From: an uncultured Faecalibacterium sp.
GTDB lineage: Bacteria; Bacillota; Clostridia; Oscillospirales; Ruminococcaceae
Direction: 5' to 3'
NCBI GenBank assembly: GCA_944386015.1
Contig: CALWZK010000001.1
Location: 96,290 to 160,289 of the forward strand
Length of the DNA stretch: 64,000 nt
Below, one piece after another: positions 1 through 8,711 of this stretch; positions within the stretch are counted from its first letter, which is position 1; every line of letters starts with the position of its first letter. Made by a program: the position numbers and the translations under genes. The notes under the pieces are model-generated. The model saw only the letters and a program-made list of their open reading frames with translations. It had not been told where the DNA came from and ran no database searches.

Positions 1-1989
1 CATCAGTGCCTCCGAGGCGTCGGGGGCGGCGAACTGCCAGCCGTGCCAGAAATCAGCCTGGGCAGGGTTGGTGAGGCGGTAGTAGTCGCCGGTGCGGATT
101 AGGTCGGCATAGCTCTGGTAGCGGGCGATCTGCCGCTTGACCAGGGAGGTCTCTTTCCGGGAAAGCTTGTTCAGGTCCAGCTCATAGCCGAAGGTGCCGG
201 ACATGGCCACCACCCCGCGGGTGCCCAGGGGAACGGTGCGGCCGGTCTGGTGGTTGGGGCAGGCCGAGACGTGGGCGCCCATGGAGGACACCGGATAGCC
301 GAAGGAGGTGCCGTACTGGATGGACAGCCGCTCGATGGCGTCGGTGTTGTCGCTGCACCAGATCTGGGGCACATAGGCCAGCATGCCGGCGTCAAACCGG
401 CCGCCGCCGCCGGCGCAGCCCTCAAACAGGACATGGGGGAACCGGCTGGTCAGCCGGTCCAGCAGGGCATAAACCCCCAGGATGTACCGGTGGAACACCT
501 CGCCCTGGCGCTCAGGAGGCAGGGCATGGCTGTAAACATCGGTCATATTGCGGTTCATGTCCCACTTGATGTACTCGATGTGGTTTTCGCTCAGCAGCTT
601 GGTGAAGCACTCGGTGAGGTAGTCCACCACCTCGGGCCGGCTCATATCCAGCACCAGCTGGCTGCGGCTCAGGATGGGCTTGCGGTCGGGCAGGGTCAGT
701 GCCCAGTCGGGGTGGGCCCGGTAAAGGTCGGAATCCTCGCTGATCATCTCGGGCTCAATCCAGATGCCGAACTTCATCCCCAGAGCATTGATCTTTTCGA
801 TCAGGGGCGCCAGGCCTCCCTTGAGCTTCTGGGTGTTGACAAACCAGTCGCCCAGGCCGGAGGTGTCGCTGTCCCGCTTGCCGAACCAGCCGTCGTCCAG
901 CACCATCAGGCCCACGCCCAGGCTGGCTGCCTTTTTGGCGATGTCGTAGATCTTGTCCTGGTCAAAGTGGAAGTAGGTGGCCTCCCAGTTGTTGATCAGG
1001 ACCTGGCTGGTCTGGCTGGCGGTGCTGCGGCAGAGGGACTGCCGGATGAACCGGTGGTAATGGCGGGACAGCTCCCCCAGACCCTCGTGGGTGTAGCACA
1101 GCAGCACCTGGGGGGTGGTGAAGGTTTCGCCGGGGGCCAGCAGCCACCGGAATCCATCGGGGTGGATGCCGGTGACCAGGCGGGTGGAGCCGTTGAAGTC
1201 CACTTCAATGTCGGTGCAGTGGTTGCCCGAATAGACCGGCATCACACCATAGCAGCTGCCGTATTCCTCGGTGGCCGCAGGCTCGCAGAGGATCACAAAG
1301 GGGTTGTGGTGATGGCTGGAAGCCCCCCGCAGGCTGCCCACCCGGCGGATATCCTGGCCCAGATGGGTCCGCTCCATCTGGCGCTCCATGGCGTGGCGGC
1401 CATGGAACTGGATCAGATCCCACTGGCCGAAGGGCAGGTCCAGACAGGCCGAAGCAGCCTTTTCCAGGGTCAGCGGCTGGCCGCTCTGATTGGTGAGGCG
1501 GACGGCCCGGGTGATCATATCCTGCTGCTCATAGACGCCGTACAGCAGCTGCACTTCCAGACCCAGGGCAGGGTCCTGCATCTGGATGGTCAAAGTCTCG
1601 CAGTCCTCGCCGAAGGAGGCGGGCAGGCCTTCCAGGGTATAGGCGCCGGGCTGGATGGTGTGGCTCTTGTAAATCAGTTCAAGGCCCCGGGCCCCCTGGC
1701 TGCTGACGGCATCAGCAGCCGGCACCCGGAAATCGCCCCGGTTGGCGCCGGGGTATTCCTGGCACAGAACGTCGGGGGAGAAGGAACCCCGGACATCCTG
1801 CAGCTCGTGATAATCCGGCGAGAAGCCGTGGTCAGCTGCGGGGTACAGATAAAAGTTGGAGGCATCGCCGACTTTGCGGCCGTAATACAGATGAAGCAGA
1901 TGGCCCATGGGGTCCAGCTGCATCTGGTAGGTGGTATGCTGGGTGTGCAGGGTAAAGCTTGAGGTTTTTTCTTCAAATCGAATGCTCAT
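1..1989 (-). CDS. Alpha-galactosidase, GH36 family (C-terminus outside the window)
   Basis: Hydrolyses terminal alpha-1,6-galactosides such as raffinose or melibiose, probably in the cytoplasm since no signal peptide is seen. The 663 residues present lack only the last part of a family that usually has about 730. The GH36 catalytic signatures are clear: IKWDMNR with the nucleophile Asp near residue 477, and WCSDNTDAIERL with the acid/base Asp near 547, with a GCAGGGGRFD loop between them. The start is an ATG 11 bases after GGAGGA on the minus strand. It is divergent from a damaged AraC-type regulator/permease locus, with a GH2 beta-galactosidase beyond, so this was a galacto-oligosaccharide utilisation locus. 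The family assignment is firm; the natural substrate is inferred. Confidence 0.95.
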   Translation of the reverse strand, partial: MSIRFEEKTSSFTLHTQHTTYQMQLDPMGHLLHLYYGRKVGDASNFYLYPAADHGFSPDYHELQDVRGSFSPDVLCQEYPGANRGDFRVPAADAVSSQGARGLELIYKSHTIQPGAYTLEGLPASFGEDCETLTIQMQDPALGLEVQLLYGVYEQQDMITRAVRLTNQSGQPLTLEKAASACLDLPFGQWDLIQFHGRHAMERQMERTHLGQDIRRVGSLRGASSHHHNPFVILCEPAATEEYGSCYGVMPVYSGNHCTDIEVDFNGSTRLVTGIHPDGFRWLLAPGETFTTPQVLLCYTHEGLGELSRHYHRFIRQSLCRSTASQTSQVLINNWEATYFHFDQDKIYDIAKKAASLGVGLMVLDDGWFGKRDSDTSGLGDWFVNTQKLKGGLAPLIEKINALGMKFGIWIEPEMISEDSDLYRAHPDWALTLPDRKPILSRSQLVLDMSRPEVVDYLTECFTKLLSENHIEYIKWDMNRNMTDVYSHALPPERQGEVFHRYILGVYALLDRLTSRFPHVLFEGCAGGGGRFDAGMLAYVPQIWCSDNTDAIERLSIQYGTSFGYPVSSMGAHVSACPNHQTGRTVPLGTRGVVAMSGTFGYELDLNKLSRKETSLVKRQIARYQSYADLIRTGDYYRLTNPAQADFWHGWQFAAPDASEALM

Positions 1990-2033
1990 GGTCGATTCTA
2001 TCCTCCGGGTGTGTGGTGTGTTAAATTGTTCTT

Positions 2034-2062
2034 ATTATAGCGAGATGGAACGCAACAGTAAA
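2034..2062 (-). promoter_or_regulatory. Promoter of the alpha-galactosidase gene
   Basis: On the minus strand, TTTACT and TATAAT are separated by 17 bases, 45 bases upstream of the start codon and followed by a GGAGGA ribosome binding site. Confidence 0.6.
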
Positions 2063-2121
2063 TACAGATTTGTTGACCGAAACCGAAAGTTTTTGCTCAG
2101 AGCGGGCAGAAAACCTGGGCA

Positions 2122-2150
2122 TTGCGCCGGCAGGCAGATCCGTTTATAAT
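2122..2150 (+). promoter_or_regulatory. Promoter toward the broken regulator gene
   Basis: TTGCGC and TATAAT are spaced by 17 bases. It fires away from the alpha-galactosidase, into the AraC-type remnant. It probably now drives transcription through the permease remnant toward the beta-galactosidase, since no terminator is seen in between. Confidence 0.5.
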
Positions 2151-2206
2151 AAGAAGAGAGCAGCCGGGCCCCGGTGCAACCGGGGAGCGGCGGAAGGGAA
2201 AACGGT

Positions 2207-2347
2207 ATGGAGAAAAAGAACAGCCGCAAAAAAGAAACGATCCAGCTGTGTTATTATGAGCTCCCGGAGCAGGAGCCGGCTTTGGCTTCGAGCTGTACCA
2301 CGATAAGGGCAAGGACCGCCTGTTCGGCATCCTGCTGCTGGCCATGA
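2207..2347 (+). pseudogene. 5' remnant of an AraC-type regulator gene
   Basis: The frame starts MEKKNSRKKETIQLCYYELP and continues EQEPALA. This resembles the N-terminus of AraC-family sugar regulators of Clostridia, which often open with a YYE-P-E-ALALLGE-like segment (recalled from the family, not searched). After about 26 codons the sequence abruptly becomes the interior of an ABC permease read in the wrong frame, and a TGA follows. That TGA overlaps an ATG of the permease frame (ATGA). No helix-turn-helix part remains, so no functional regulator can be made. The family call rests on few residues and is tentative; the abrupt change of coding content is seen directly. Confidence 0.55.
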
Positions 2348-2823
2348 TGGTTCCCCAGGTGGCAACCATGGTCCCTCTGTTCAAGATGATGTCCCAGCTG
2401 GGCTTCCTGAATACGGTCTGGGGCTTCATCCTGCCCAGCCTGGCCACGCCCTTCCTGATCATGATGTTCCGCCAGAACTCCCGCAACTTCCCGCTGGATC
2501 TGATGCAGGCGGCCCGCATTGACGGCCTGAGCGAGGTGGGCATCTTCTTCCGGATGTACGTTCCCATCATGAAGTCCACCTACGCAGCAGCGGCGGTCAT
2601 CACCTTCATGAATGCCTGGAACGCCTACCTGTGGCCCAAGGTTGTCCTGAACAAGGCAGAAGCCCAGACCATGCCCATGCTGATCGCCAACCTGTCGGCC
2701 GGCTACAGCATCGACTACGGTGTCCTGATGATGGGCGTTCTGTTCTGCTCCATCCCCACCATGATCGTCTTCTTTGTCCTGCAGAAGCAGTTCGCAGAAG
2801 GCATCACCGGCGCAGTGAAGTAA
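2285..2823 (+). pseudogene. 3' remnant of a MalG-type sugar ABC permease
   Basis: The frame beginning GFELYHDKGKDRLFGILL matches the middle of a MalG/LacG-type permease. It keeps the EAA loop (MQAARIDGLSEV) and the last membrane segments and ends GITGAVK, the usual C-terminus. About 180 of an expected 280 residues remain; the N-terminal membrane segments are gone. Translation could restart at the ATG at 2344, which overlaps the stop of the truncated regulator frame. The product would still lack the first helices and the partner permease and binding protein, which are also absent. In related loci these genes sit between the regulator and the galactosidase, so an internal deletion is the simplest explanation. 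Confidence 0.8.
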
Positions 2824-2968
2824 TTCCTGCCCGTTCCGTCTGTTCTGAATCTTAAAAACCAAACAACAACTCTCCTTCATCATCCCGCATCATAGATGAT
2901 CGGGTCTTGCCCGGGGGCGCGCAGCCACTCGGGCGGGAGGAGAGTTTTTTGAAAATGAGGTGCCAATC

Positions 2969-5900
2969 ATGGCTGGATTTGACTATGCAAAGGTAAAAGA
3001 CCCCACTTTTTTCCAGGAAAATGTCCTGCCGCCCCATGCCAGCGGCAAGAGCTATCCCACCCGGGCCGAGATGCTGGCAGGGGAGAGCTCTCTTGCCATG
3101 AAGCTGGACGGGCTGTGGAAATTCTCCTACGCGAAAAACTATGCCAGCGCCATCCCCGGCTTTGAAAAAGAAGACTACGACTGCACGCTGTGGGATGAAA
3201 TCCGCGTGCCGGCCCACATCCAGATGGAGGGCTATGACCTGCCTCAGTATGCCAACACCCAGTATCCCTGGGATGGCCGGGAGGATGTCCGCCCGGGGGA
3301 GATCCCCCAGCGGTTCAATCCGGTGGCAAGCTACGTCAAGTACTTTGAACTGCCCCAGGCCATGCAGAACAAGCCCCTGCGGGTGGAGTTTGAGGGCGTG
3401 GAGAGCGGTATGGCCCTCTGGCTCAACGGCAGCTATGTGGGCTACACCGAGGACAGCTTCTCGGCCCACGCCTTTGACCTGACCCCCTATGTCAAGCCCG
3501 GCGTCAACAAGCTGGCGGCCCAGGTGTTCAAGTGGACTGCTTCCAGCTGGTGCGAGGACCAGGACTTCTACCGTTTCTCGGGCATCTTCCGCAGCGTCTG
3601 GCTCTACGCCATCCCGGAGGTTCATCTGGAAGACCTGTCGGTCCGCACCCTGTTTGAGGGGGACGACTTCTCCCATGCAGACCTGGATGTCAAGCTCACT
3701 GCTTCCGGCGCAGGCACCGCCGTCCTGACCCTGAAGGACGGGGCGCAGACGGTGTTCACCGAAACGGTGGAGCTGAAAGAAGGCGCCGGCCTGCGCCGTC
3801 GGGTGGAGCAGCCCAAGCTGTGGAGCGCCGAGGAGCCGGTGCTCTATGACCTGGAGATCGTTCTCAACAATCCCGCAGGCCAGCCGGTGGAATACCGGAC
3901 CCAGAAGGTGGGCTTCCGCAAATTTGAGATGAAGAACAACCGGATGCTGATCAACGGCAAACGGGTGGTGTTCAAGGGGGTCAACCGCCACGAGTTCAGC
4001 GCTGTCACCGGCCGGGCCTGCTCCTATGCGGAAATCGAGCAGGACATCCGCACCATGAAGCAGAACAACATCAACGCGGTGCGCACCAGCCACTACCAGA
4101 ACCAGGATGCCCTGTACGATCTGTGCGACCGGTACGGCCTGTACATGATCGCCGAGAACAACCAGGAAACCCATGGCACCTGGGACGCCTACGGCTCGGG
4201 TGTCCGGGGAGAGGATTTCCTGCTGCCCAATGACCGCCCCGAGTGGAAAGAAATGCTGCTGAACCGGATGCGGGCAACCTATCAGCGGGACAAAAACCAC
4301 CCCGCCGTGGTGATCTGGTCCCTGGGCAACGAGTCCTTTGGCGGCAAGACCATGTATGAGATGTCCAACATGGTGCGCCAGCTGGATGACACCCGCCTGG
4401 TCCACTACGAAGGCGTCTTCTGGGATCCCCGCTATCCCCAGACCACCGATATGGAGAGCCGGATGTACGCCAAAGTCACCGACATCGAGGCCTATCTGGC
4501 CCAGGGTGATGTGCGGCCCTTCATCAACTGCGAGTACAGCCACGCCATGGGCAACTCCTGCGGCGCCCTCCACAAATACACCCAGCTGGCCGACCAGGAG
4601 AATTCCGGCTACCAGGGCGGCTTCATCTGGGACTACATCGACCAGTCCATCTTCAAAAAGGACCGGTATGGCAAATGGTTCCAGGCCTTCGGCGGCGACT
4701 TCGGCGAGCGCCCCACCGACTACAACTTCAGCGGCAACGGCATCGCCTATGCCGGGGACCGCAGCCCCTCCCCCAAAATGCAGGAGGTCAAGTTCTGCTA
4801 CCAGAACATTGAGGTGACGGTGGATGCCGCAGCTTTCCGGGTCTGGAACAAGAACCTCTTTGTCTCCACCAGCCGGTACGACTGCTTCGCCCTGCTGCAC
4901 AAGGACGGCGATCTGGTGCGGGAGTGGAAGCTGGAGGGCATCGATGTGGCGCCCGAGAGCAAGAGGGATTTCCCGCTGCCGGTGGAACAGCCCGCCGCCC
5001 CCGGTGAGTATGCCCTGACCATCAGCTTCCGGCTGAAGGCCGACACCATCTGGGCCAAAGCCGGTCACGAAGTGGCCTTTGGGCAGGGGATCATCGCCAA
5101 CATTCCCGCAGGAACCAAACCCAAGGCAGAGCCCTTTGTGGTGATCTGCGGCACCCATAACATCGGGGTGCGGGGCGATCACTTCGACGCCCTGTTCTCG
5201 GATCTGAACGGCGGCCTGACCTCCTACCGCTACGCCGGCAAGGAACTGATTCAGGAGATCCCCCGGCCCAACTTCTGGCGTGCTCCCATCGACAACGACA
5301 TGGGCAACAACATGGCCGGCCTGCGGGGCCAGTGGAAGCTGGCCAGCCTCTATGCCACCACCAAGGGCCTGGGCGGCAAAGAGATTCCCACCCCCCAAGG
5401 CACCACCACCCTGGTCAACCCGGTGCATGAGGTGCTGGAGGACAGCGTGGTCATCACCTACCTGTACAACCTCCAGACCACCCCGGCTGCCCGGTGCAGC
5501 CTGACCTATCGTGTGTACGGTGATGGCCGCATCCAGGCCACCCTGCACTATGACCCGGTGGAGGGCCTGCCCGGCATGCCGGAGTTCGGCGTCATGTTCA
5601 AGATCGATGCCGACTACGACCATCTGGAGTGGTACGGCAACGGCCCTGCCGAGACCTACTGGGACCGCCAGCACGGCGCCAAGCTGGGCAAGTACCACAA
5701 TCTGGTGGCCGACAACATGGCCCAGTATCTGGTTCCCCAGGAGTGCGGCGCCAAGACCGGCGTCCGTTGGGCCAAGGTGACCGACCGCAAGGGCCGGGGC
5801 CTGCTGTTCACCGCTGAGACCCCCATGATGTTCTCGGCCCTGCCCTACACCCCCCACGAGCTGGAAAACGCCCGCCATCCCTATGAGCTGCCCCCGGTCC

Positions 5901-6037
5901 ACTACACGGTGATCCGGGCCATCGGCGTCCAGATGGGTGTGGGCGGCGACGACAGCTGGGGCGCTCCGGTTCACCCCGAGTACATCCCCGATCCCACCAA
6001 GCCCATGGACTTCACCTTTACCTTCCAGGGCATCTGA
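2969..6037 (+). CDS. lacZ: Beta-galactosidase, GH2 family
   Basis: Cytoplasmic beta-galactosidase of 1022 residues, close to the usual LacZ length. Seen in order: jelly-roll sugar-binding domain, Ig-like domains, TIM barrel with IWSLGNES (acid/base Glu near residue 455) and NCEYSHAMGNSCG (nucleophile Glu near 522), then the C-terminal beta-sandwich ending PMDFTFTFQGI. The ATG at 2969 has GAGGTG six bases upstream; the GTG at 2960 lies inside that site and is rejected. No signal peptide is present. It lies downstream of the permease remnant and opposite an alpha-galactosidase, so it belongs to a galactoside locus. Substrate preference among lactose and galacto-oligosaccharides cannot be read from the sequence. 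Confidence 0.97.
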   Translation: MAGFDYAKVKDPTFFQENVLPPHASGKSYPTRAEMLAGESSLAMKLDGLWKFSYAKNYASAIPGFEKEDYDCTLWDEIRVPAHIQMEGYDLPQYANTQYPWDGREDVRPGEIPQRFNPVASYVKYFELPQAMQNKPLRVEFEGVESGMALWLNGSYVGYTEDSFSAHAFDLTPYVKPGVNKLAAQVFKWTASSWCEDQDFYRFSGIFRSVWLYAIPEVHLEDLSVRTLFEGDDFSHADLDVKLTASGAGTAVLTLKDGAQTVFTETVELKEGAGLRRRVEQPKLWSAEEPVLYDLEIVLNNPAGQPVEYRTQKVGFRKFEMKNNRMLINGKRVVFKGVNRHEFSAVTGRACSYAEIEQDIRTMKQNNINAVRTSHYQNQDALYDLCDRYGLYMIAENNQETHGTWDAYGSGVRGEDFLLPNDRPEWKEMLLNRMRATYQRDKNHPAVVIWSLGNESFGGKTMYEMSNMVRQLDDTRLVHYEGVFWDPRYPQTTDMESRMYAKVTDIEAYLAQGDVRPFINCEYSHAMGNSCGALHKYTQLADQENSGYQGGFIWDYIDQSIFKKDRYGKWFQAFGGDFGERPTDYNFSGNGIAYAGDRSPSPKMQEVKFCYQNIEVTVDAAAFRVWNKNLFVSTSRYDCFALLHKDGDLVREWKLEGIDVAPESKRDFPLPVEQPAAPGEYALTISFRLKADTIWAKAGHEVAFGQGIIANIPAGTKPKAEPFVVICGTHNIGVRGDHFDALFSDLNGGLTSYRYAGKELIQEIPRPNFWRAPIDNDMGNNMAGLRGQWKLASLYATTKGLGGKEIPTPQGTTTLVNPVHEVLEDSVVITYLYNLQTTPAARCSLTYRVYGDGRIQATLHYDPVEGLPGMPEFGVMFKIDADYDHLEWYGNGPAETYWDRQHGAKLGKYHNLVADNMAQYLVPQECGAKTGVRWAKVTDRKGRGLLFTAETPMMFSALPYTPHELENARHPYELPPVHYTVIRAIGVQMGVGGDDSWGAPVHPEYIPDPTKPMDFTFTFQGI

Positions 6038-6052
6038 TTCTGTATACCCGCC

Positions 6053-6096
6053 GAGAGGCTGGCTTTCCCGTCAGGGAGGGCCAGCCTCTCTTTTTT
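6053..6096 (+). terminator. Rho-independent terminator after lacZ
   Basis: An 11-bp stem (GAGAGGCTGGC with GCCAGCCTCTC) is followed by six T residues. Confidence 0.9.
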
Positions 6097-6104
6097 GACA
6101 AGGA

Positions 6105-6133
6105 TTGACAAGGCGGCTGCAAGGGAGTAGTAT
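6105..6133 (+). promoter_or_regulatory. Promoter of pepC
   Basis: TTGACA, 17 bases, TAGTAT. The nine bases TTGACAAGG occur twice, ten bases apart (6095 and 6105), so there are two candidate -35 boxes; only the second is correctly spaced to this -10. Confidence 0.65.
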
Positions 6134-6223
6134 TACGGTTGGTTGACTTCATTGCTTTAGCAGGAAAATGCAGGCCTGGCGCAGGCCGGGCAAAGCATGG
6201 AAAAGAGAGCGAGGTACATGACC

Positions 6224-7552
6224 ATGAAACATGCAAGACCCATTACCCCCGAGATGATTGCCTCTTTCAAGGCAAGCTATGATGCAGACAAGGCGGCCCA
6301 TGTGCTGACCGCAGCTGCTTCCCATAACCCCCTGAGCAAACTGGCCCTGGACCCCATGGCCGCCGCCAAGCTGGACAGCACCTTCTCCATCGAGGTGAAG
6401 ACCCGCGGCATCACCGCCCAGCAGAAGAGCGGCCGCTGCTGGCTGTTTGCCTCCATGAACGTGATGCGGGAAGTGGTGGCCGAAAAGTGCAACCTGGAAA
6501 AGTTTGAGCTGTCGGGCAACTGGCTGGGCTTCTGGGACAAGTTCGAGAAGATCAACTTCTTCCTGGAGAGCGTGCTGGACTGCGCCGATCTGCCGGTGGC
6601 AGACCGGACCCTGGACTGGGTGCTGAATGGCATCAACGACGGCGGCCAGTGGGATATGATGGTCAGCATCGTGAAAAAGTACGGCATCGTCCCGGCCAGC
6701 GTCATGCCCGAGACCGAGCAGTCCTGCGGCACCGCCGAGCTGATGCGTCTGCTGAACACCAAGCTGCGCAAGGACGCCGTGGAGCTGCGGGCCCTGGCTG
6801 CTGCCGGCGGCGACACCGCTGCCCGCAAGGACGAGATGCTGGCAGAGATGTTCAAGACCCTGTGCATCTGCTTCGGCCGCCCGGTGGACCGCTTCGACTT
6901 TGAGTATACCGACAAGGACGGCGTCTACCATGTGGACCGCGGCCTGACCCCTGTGTCCTTCTATGAAAAGTACATCGGCCTGGCCCTGGAGGATTACGTC
7001 AGCATCATCCACGCCCCCACCCAGGACAAGCCCTTTGGCAAGACCTACACCGTCAAGTACCTGGGCAACGTGGTGGAGGGCTCTGTCCGCCACCTGAACC
7101 TGCCCATGGATCAGGTGAAGGCCCTGGTCATCGCCCAGCTGAAGGCCGGCGAGCCGGTGTGGTTCGGCAGCGACTGCGGCAAGTTCGGCAGCCGCGACAA
7201 CGGCATCTGGGACCCCGACTGCTTCCTCTACGGGGAAGTGCTGGGCGGCATGGACCTGGATATGACCAAGGCCGAGCGCCTGGATTACCGGGACAGCGCC
7301 ATGAACCACGCCATGGTTCTGTGCGGCGTCAACCTGGACGAGAACGGCAAGCCCAACCGCTGGAAGATCGAGAACAGCTGGGGCGAGAACGCCGGCCGCA
7401 AGGGTTACTTTGTGGCCAGCGACGCCTGGTTTGACCAGTTCGTCTATCAGGCAGTGGTGAACAAAAAGTTCCTGAACCAGGACCAGCAGCAGGCCCTGGC
7501 CGCCGAGCCGGTGGAGCTGGCTCCCTGGGACCCCATGGGTTCTCTGGCCTGA
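6224..7552 (+). CDS. pepC: Aminopeptidase C (bleomycin hydrolase family, C1B)
   Basis: Cytoplasmic cysteine aminopeptidase that trims peptides after uptake. The papain-like triad is intact: SGRCWLFA with Cys near residue 72, NHAMVLCG with His near 362, and ENSWG with Asn near 384. The length of 442 residues and the C-terminal extension fit the self-trimming hexameric family. The chosen ATG (MKHARPITPEM) sits nine bases after GAGCGAGG. In-frame ATGs at 6197 and 6218 are possible but have poor or crowded ribosome binding sites. It is monocistronic between its own promoter and a terminator. Confidence 0.95.
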   Translation: MKHARPITPEMIASFKASYDADKAAHVLTAAASHNPLSKLALDPMAAAKLDSTFSIEVKTRGITAQQKSGRCWLFASMNVMREVVAEKCNLEKFELSGNWLGFWDKFEKINFFLESVLDCADLPVADRTLDWVLNGINDGGQWDMMVSIVKKYGIVPASVMPETEQSCGTAELMRLLNTKLRKDAVELRALAAAGGDTAARKDEMLAEMFKTLCICFGRPVDRFDFEYTDKDGVYHVDRGLTPVSFYEKYIGLALEDYVSIIHAPTQDKPFGKTYTVKYLGNVVEGSVRHLNLPMDQVKALVIAQLKAGEPVWFGSDCGKFGSRDNGIWDPDCFLYGEVLGGMDLDMTKAERLDYRDSAMNHAMVLCGVNLDENGKPNRWKIENSWGENAGRKGYFVASDAWFDQFVYQAVVNKKFLNQDQQQALAAEPVELAPWDPMGSLA

Positions 7553-7570
7553 TCTGCGGCTTATGAAATG

Positions 7571-7613
7571 AAAAAAGTGCTCCCCGGGCCCAGTGGTCCG
7601 GGGGGCACTTTTG
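7571..7613. terminator. Bidirectional terminator between converging genes
   Basis: The stem AAAAGTGCTCCCCGG pairs with CCGGGGGGCACTTTT and has T-runs on both strands. It serves pepC and the converging DUF5131 gene. Confidence 0.85.
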
Positions 7614-7638
7614 CTATCGAGGCTTTGATCCGGCGGGG

Positions 7639-8523
7639 TCAGTCCTCGGCGGCGGCGCACTTTTTGCAGTCAGCACAGCCGTTGCAGATGGGGCGGCTGC
7701 CGCAGGCGGCGCAGTGGGAACGGTAGTGGGGGCGGTAGAGCTCCTCTTCCGGCACCGGCTGGCCGAAGGGGTCGGTGAGGTGAAACTGAATGGGTTTGCC
7801 CTGGAAATACATCCCGGACTTGCAGGCCATTTCGCTCTGGAGCCGCTTGCCCGGCAGCCGGTAGCACCGGCCCTCCTTGACAAACAGGGTGCCGGTCTCG
7901 ATGAAGCAGAAGGTGACGTTGTGGCGGACGCATTCGGCCCGCAGCTGCTGGACCCACTCAAAATGGCAGGGCCGCCGGCCGCCGTAATTCTCCCCGCCGC
8001 AGATCACCTGCTCGATCTGTCCGGTGGCCAGATAGGGCTCCAGGCTGACAGGGCTGATGAAGGGGGCGCACATGACCCCCTTGTGCTTGGCGGGGGTGTC
8101 CAGCAGGATGGGGAGCCGCTGGTCTGCCCGGCGCTGGTTTTCACAGGTGACGTTCAGCATGACGTTTTCCCACCCGCTGCCCCAGTCTCGGGGCAGGCAG
8201 GCGGCCATCCGCTGGGGCCGCTTGGTCAGCAGGAAAAACTTCACGTCGGGCCGCTGGCTGATGATGTCCCAGACATCCTCCCGCCAGGGGTCGGCCTCTT
8301 CCAGGAAAAAGTCGGAGGTCATGCATACCCGGATCAGCTCACCGCTCTGGATCTTGTAGCTGCCCTTCCGGTCCCGCTGGAGGGGGTAATCAAAGCCTGC
8401 CTGGGTCCGGTAGATCCGGGCACCGTCCTGGTCCCGCAGCTGGTCCAGAAAATACATATAGCAGTTCTGGCAGCCTTCGCTGCACTTGATGCAGCCATGC
8501 CAGGGGTTCCAGATATCGTGCAT
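7639..8523 (-). CDS. DUF5131 (phage Gp37/Gp68-like) cysteine-motif protein
   Basis: A 294-residue protein of the DUF5131 family, related by fold to radical-SAM-like barrels, with no established reaction. It opens with WNPWHGCIKCSEGCQNCYM, the family's cysteine motif, compatible with metal or Fe-S binding. It ends in a second cysteine cluster (CAACGSRPICNGCADCKKC). The middle has the conserved FLLTKRPQRM and VTCENQ elements. The ATG at 8523 lies about ten bases from AGGAGG; an ATG nine bases upstream abuts that site and is unlikely. The family is common in phages and gut bacteria, but nothing phage-like surrounds it here. Confidence 0.8.
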   Translation of the reverse strand: MHDIWNPWHGCIKCSEGCQNCYMYFLDQLRDQDGARIYRTQAGFDYPLQRDRKGSYKIQSGELIRVCMTSDFFLEEADPWREDVWDIISQRPDVKFFLLTKRPQRMAACLPRDWGSGWENVMLNVTCENQRRADQRLPILLDTPAKHKGVMCAPFISPVSLEPYLATGQIEQVICGGENYGGRRPCHFEWVQQLRAECVRHNVTFCFIETGTLFVKEGRCYRLPGKRLQSEMACKSGMYFQGKPIQFHLTDPFGQPVPEEELYRPHYRSHCAACGSRPICNGCADCKKCAAAED

Positions 8524-8624
8524 CTCCGGCATCCTCCTTTCGGTTTCTTTCAGTATACCAGAGGAATGTGACGGGAAGGCGAACGCAGGGGAGAGCGGGG
8601 CCCCATGAAAAATCCTTCGGTTCC

Positions 8625-8652
8625 TTGACTTTCCGCCAGGCTGCGGTATTAT
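8625..8652 (+). promoter_or_regulatory. Promoter of the ABC exporter operon
   Basis: TTGACT, 16 bases, TATTAT, about 50 bases upstream of the GGGAGGA site of the first exporter gene. Confidence 0.6.
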
Positions 8653-8711
8653 TTTTAAGGAAAAACGGAAACAAGGGCTGCTGCCCGGCGGGGCAGGAGG
8701 GAGGAAACACA

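Noticed and set aside
250..1962. 570-residue open frame on the plus strand
   Set aside because: Antisense to the GH36 gene, whose catalytic motifs are on the minus strand; its composition (Gly/Ala/His/Gln-rich) is that of a GC-rich shadow frame.
2852..5974. 1040-residue open frame opposite lacZ
   Set aside because: Mirror of the beta-galactosidase coding sequence with no domain content and no ribosome binding site; GC-rich third positions keep the antisense frame open.
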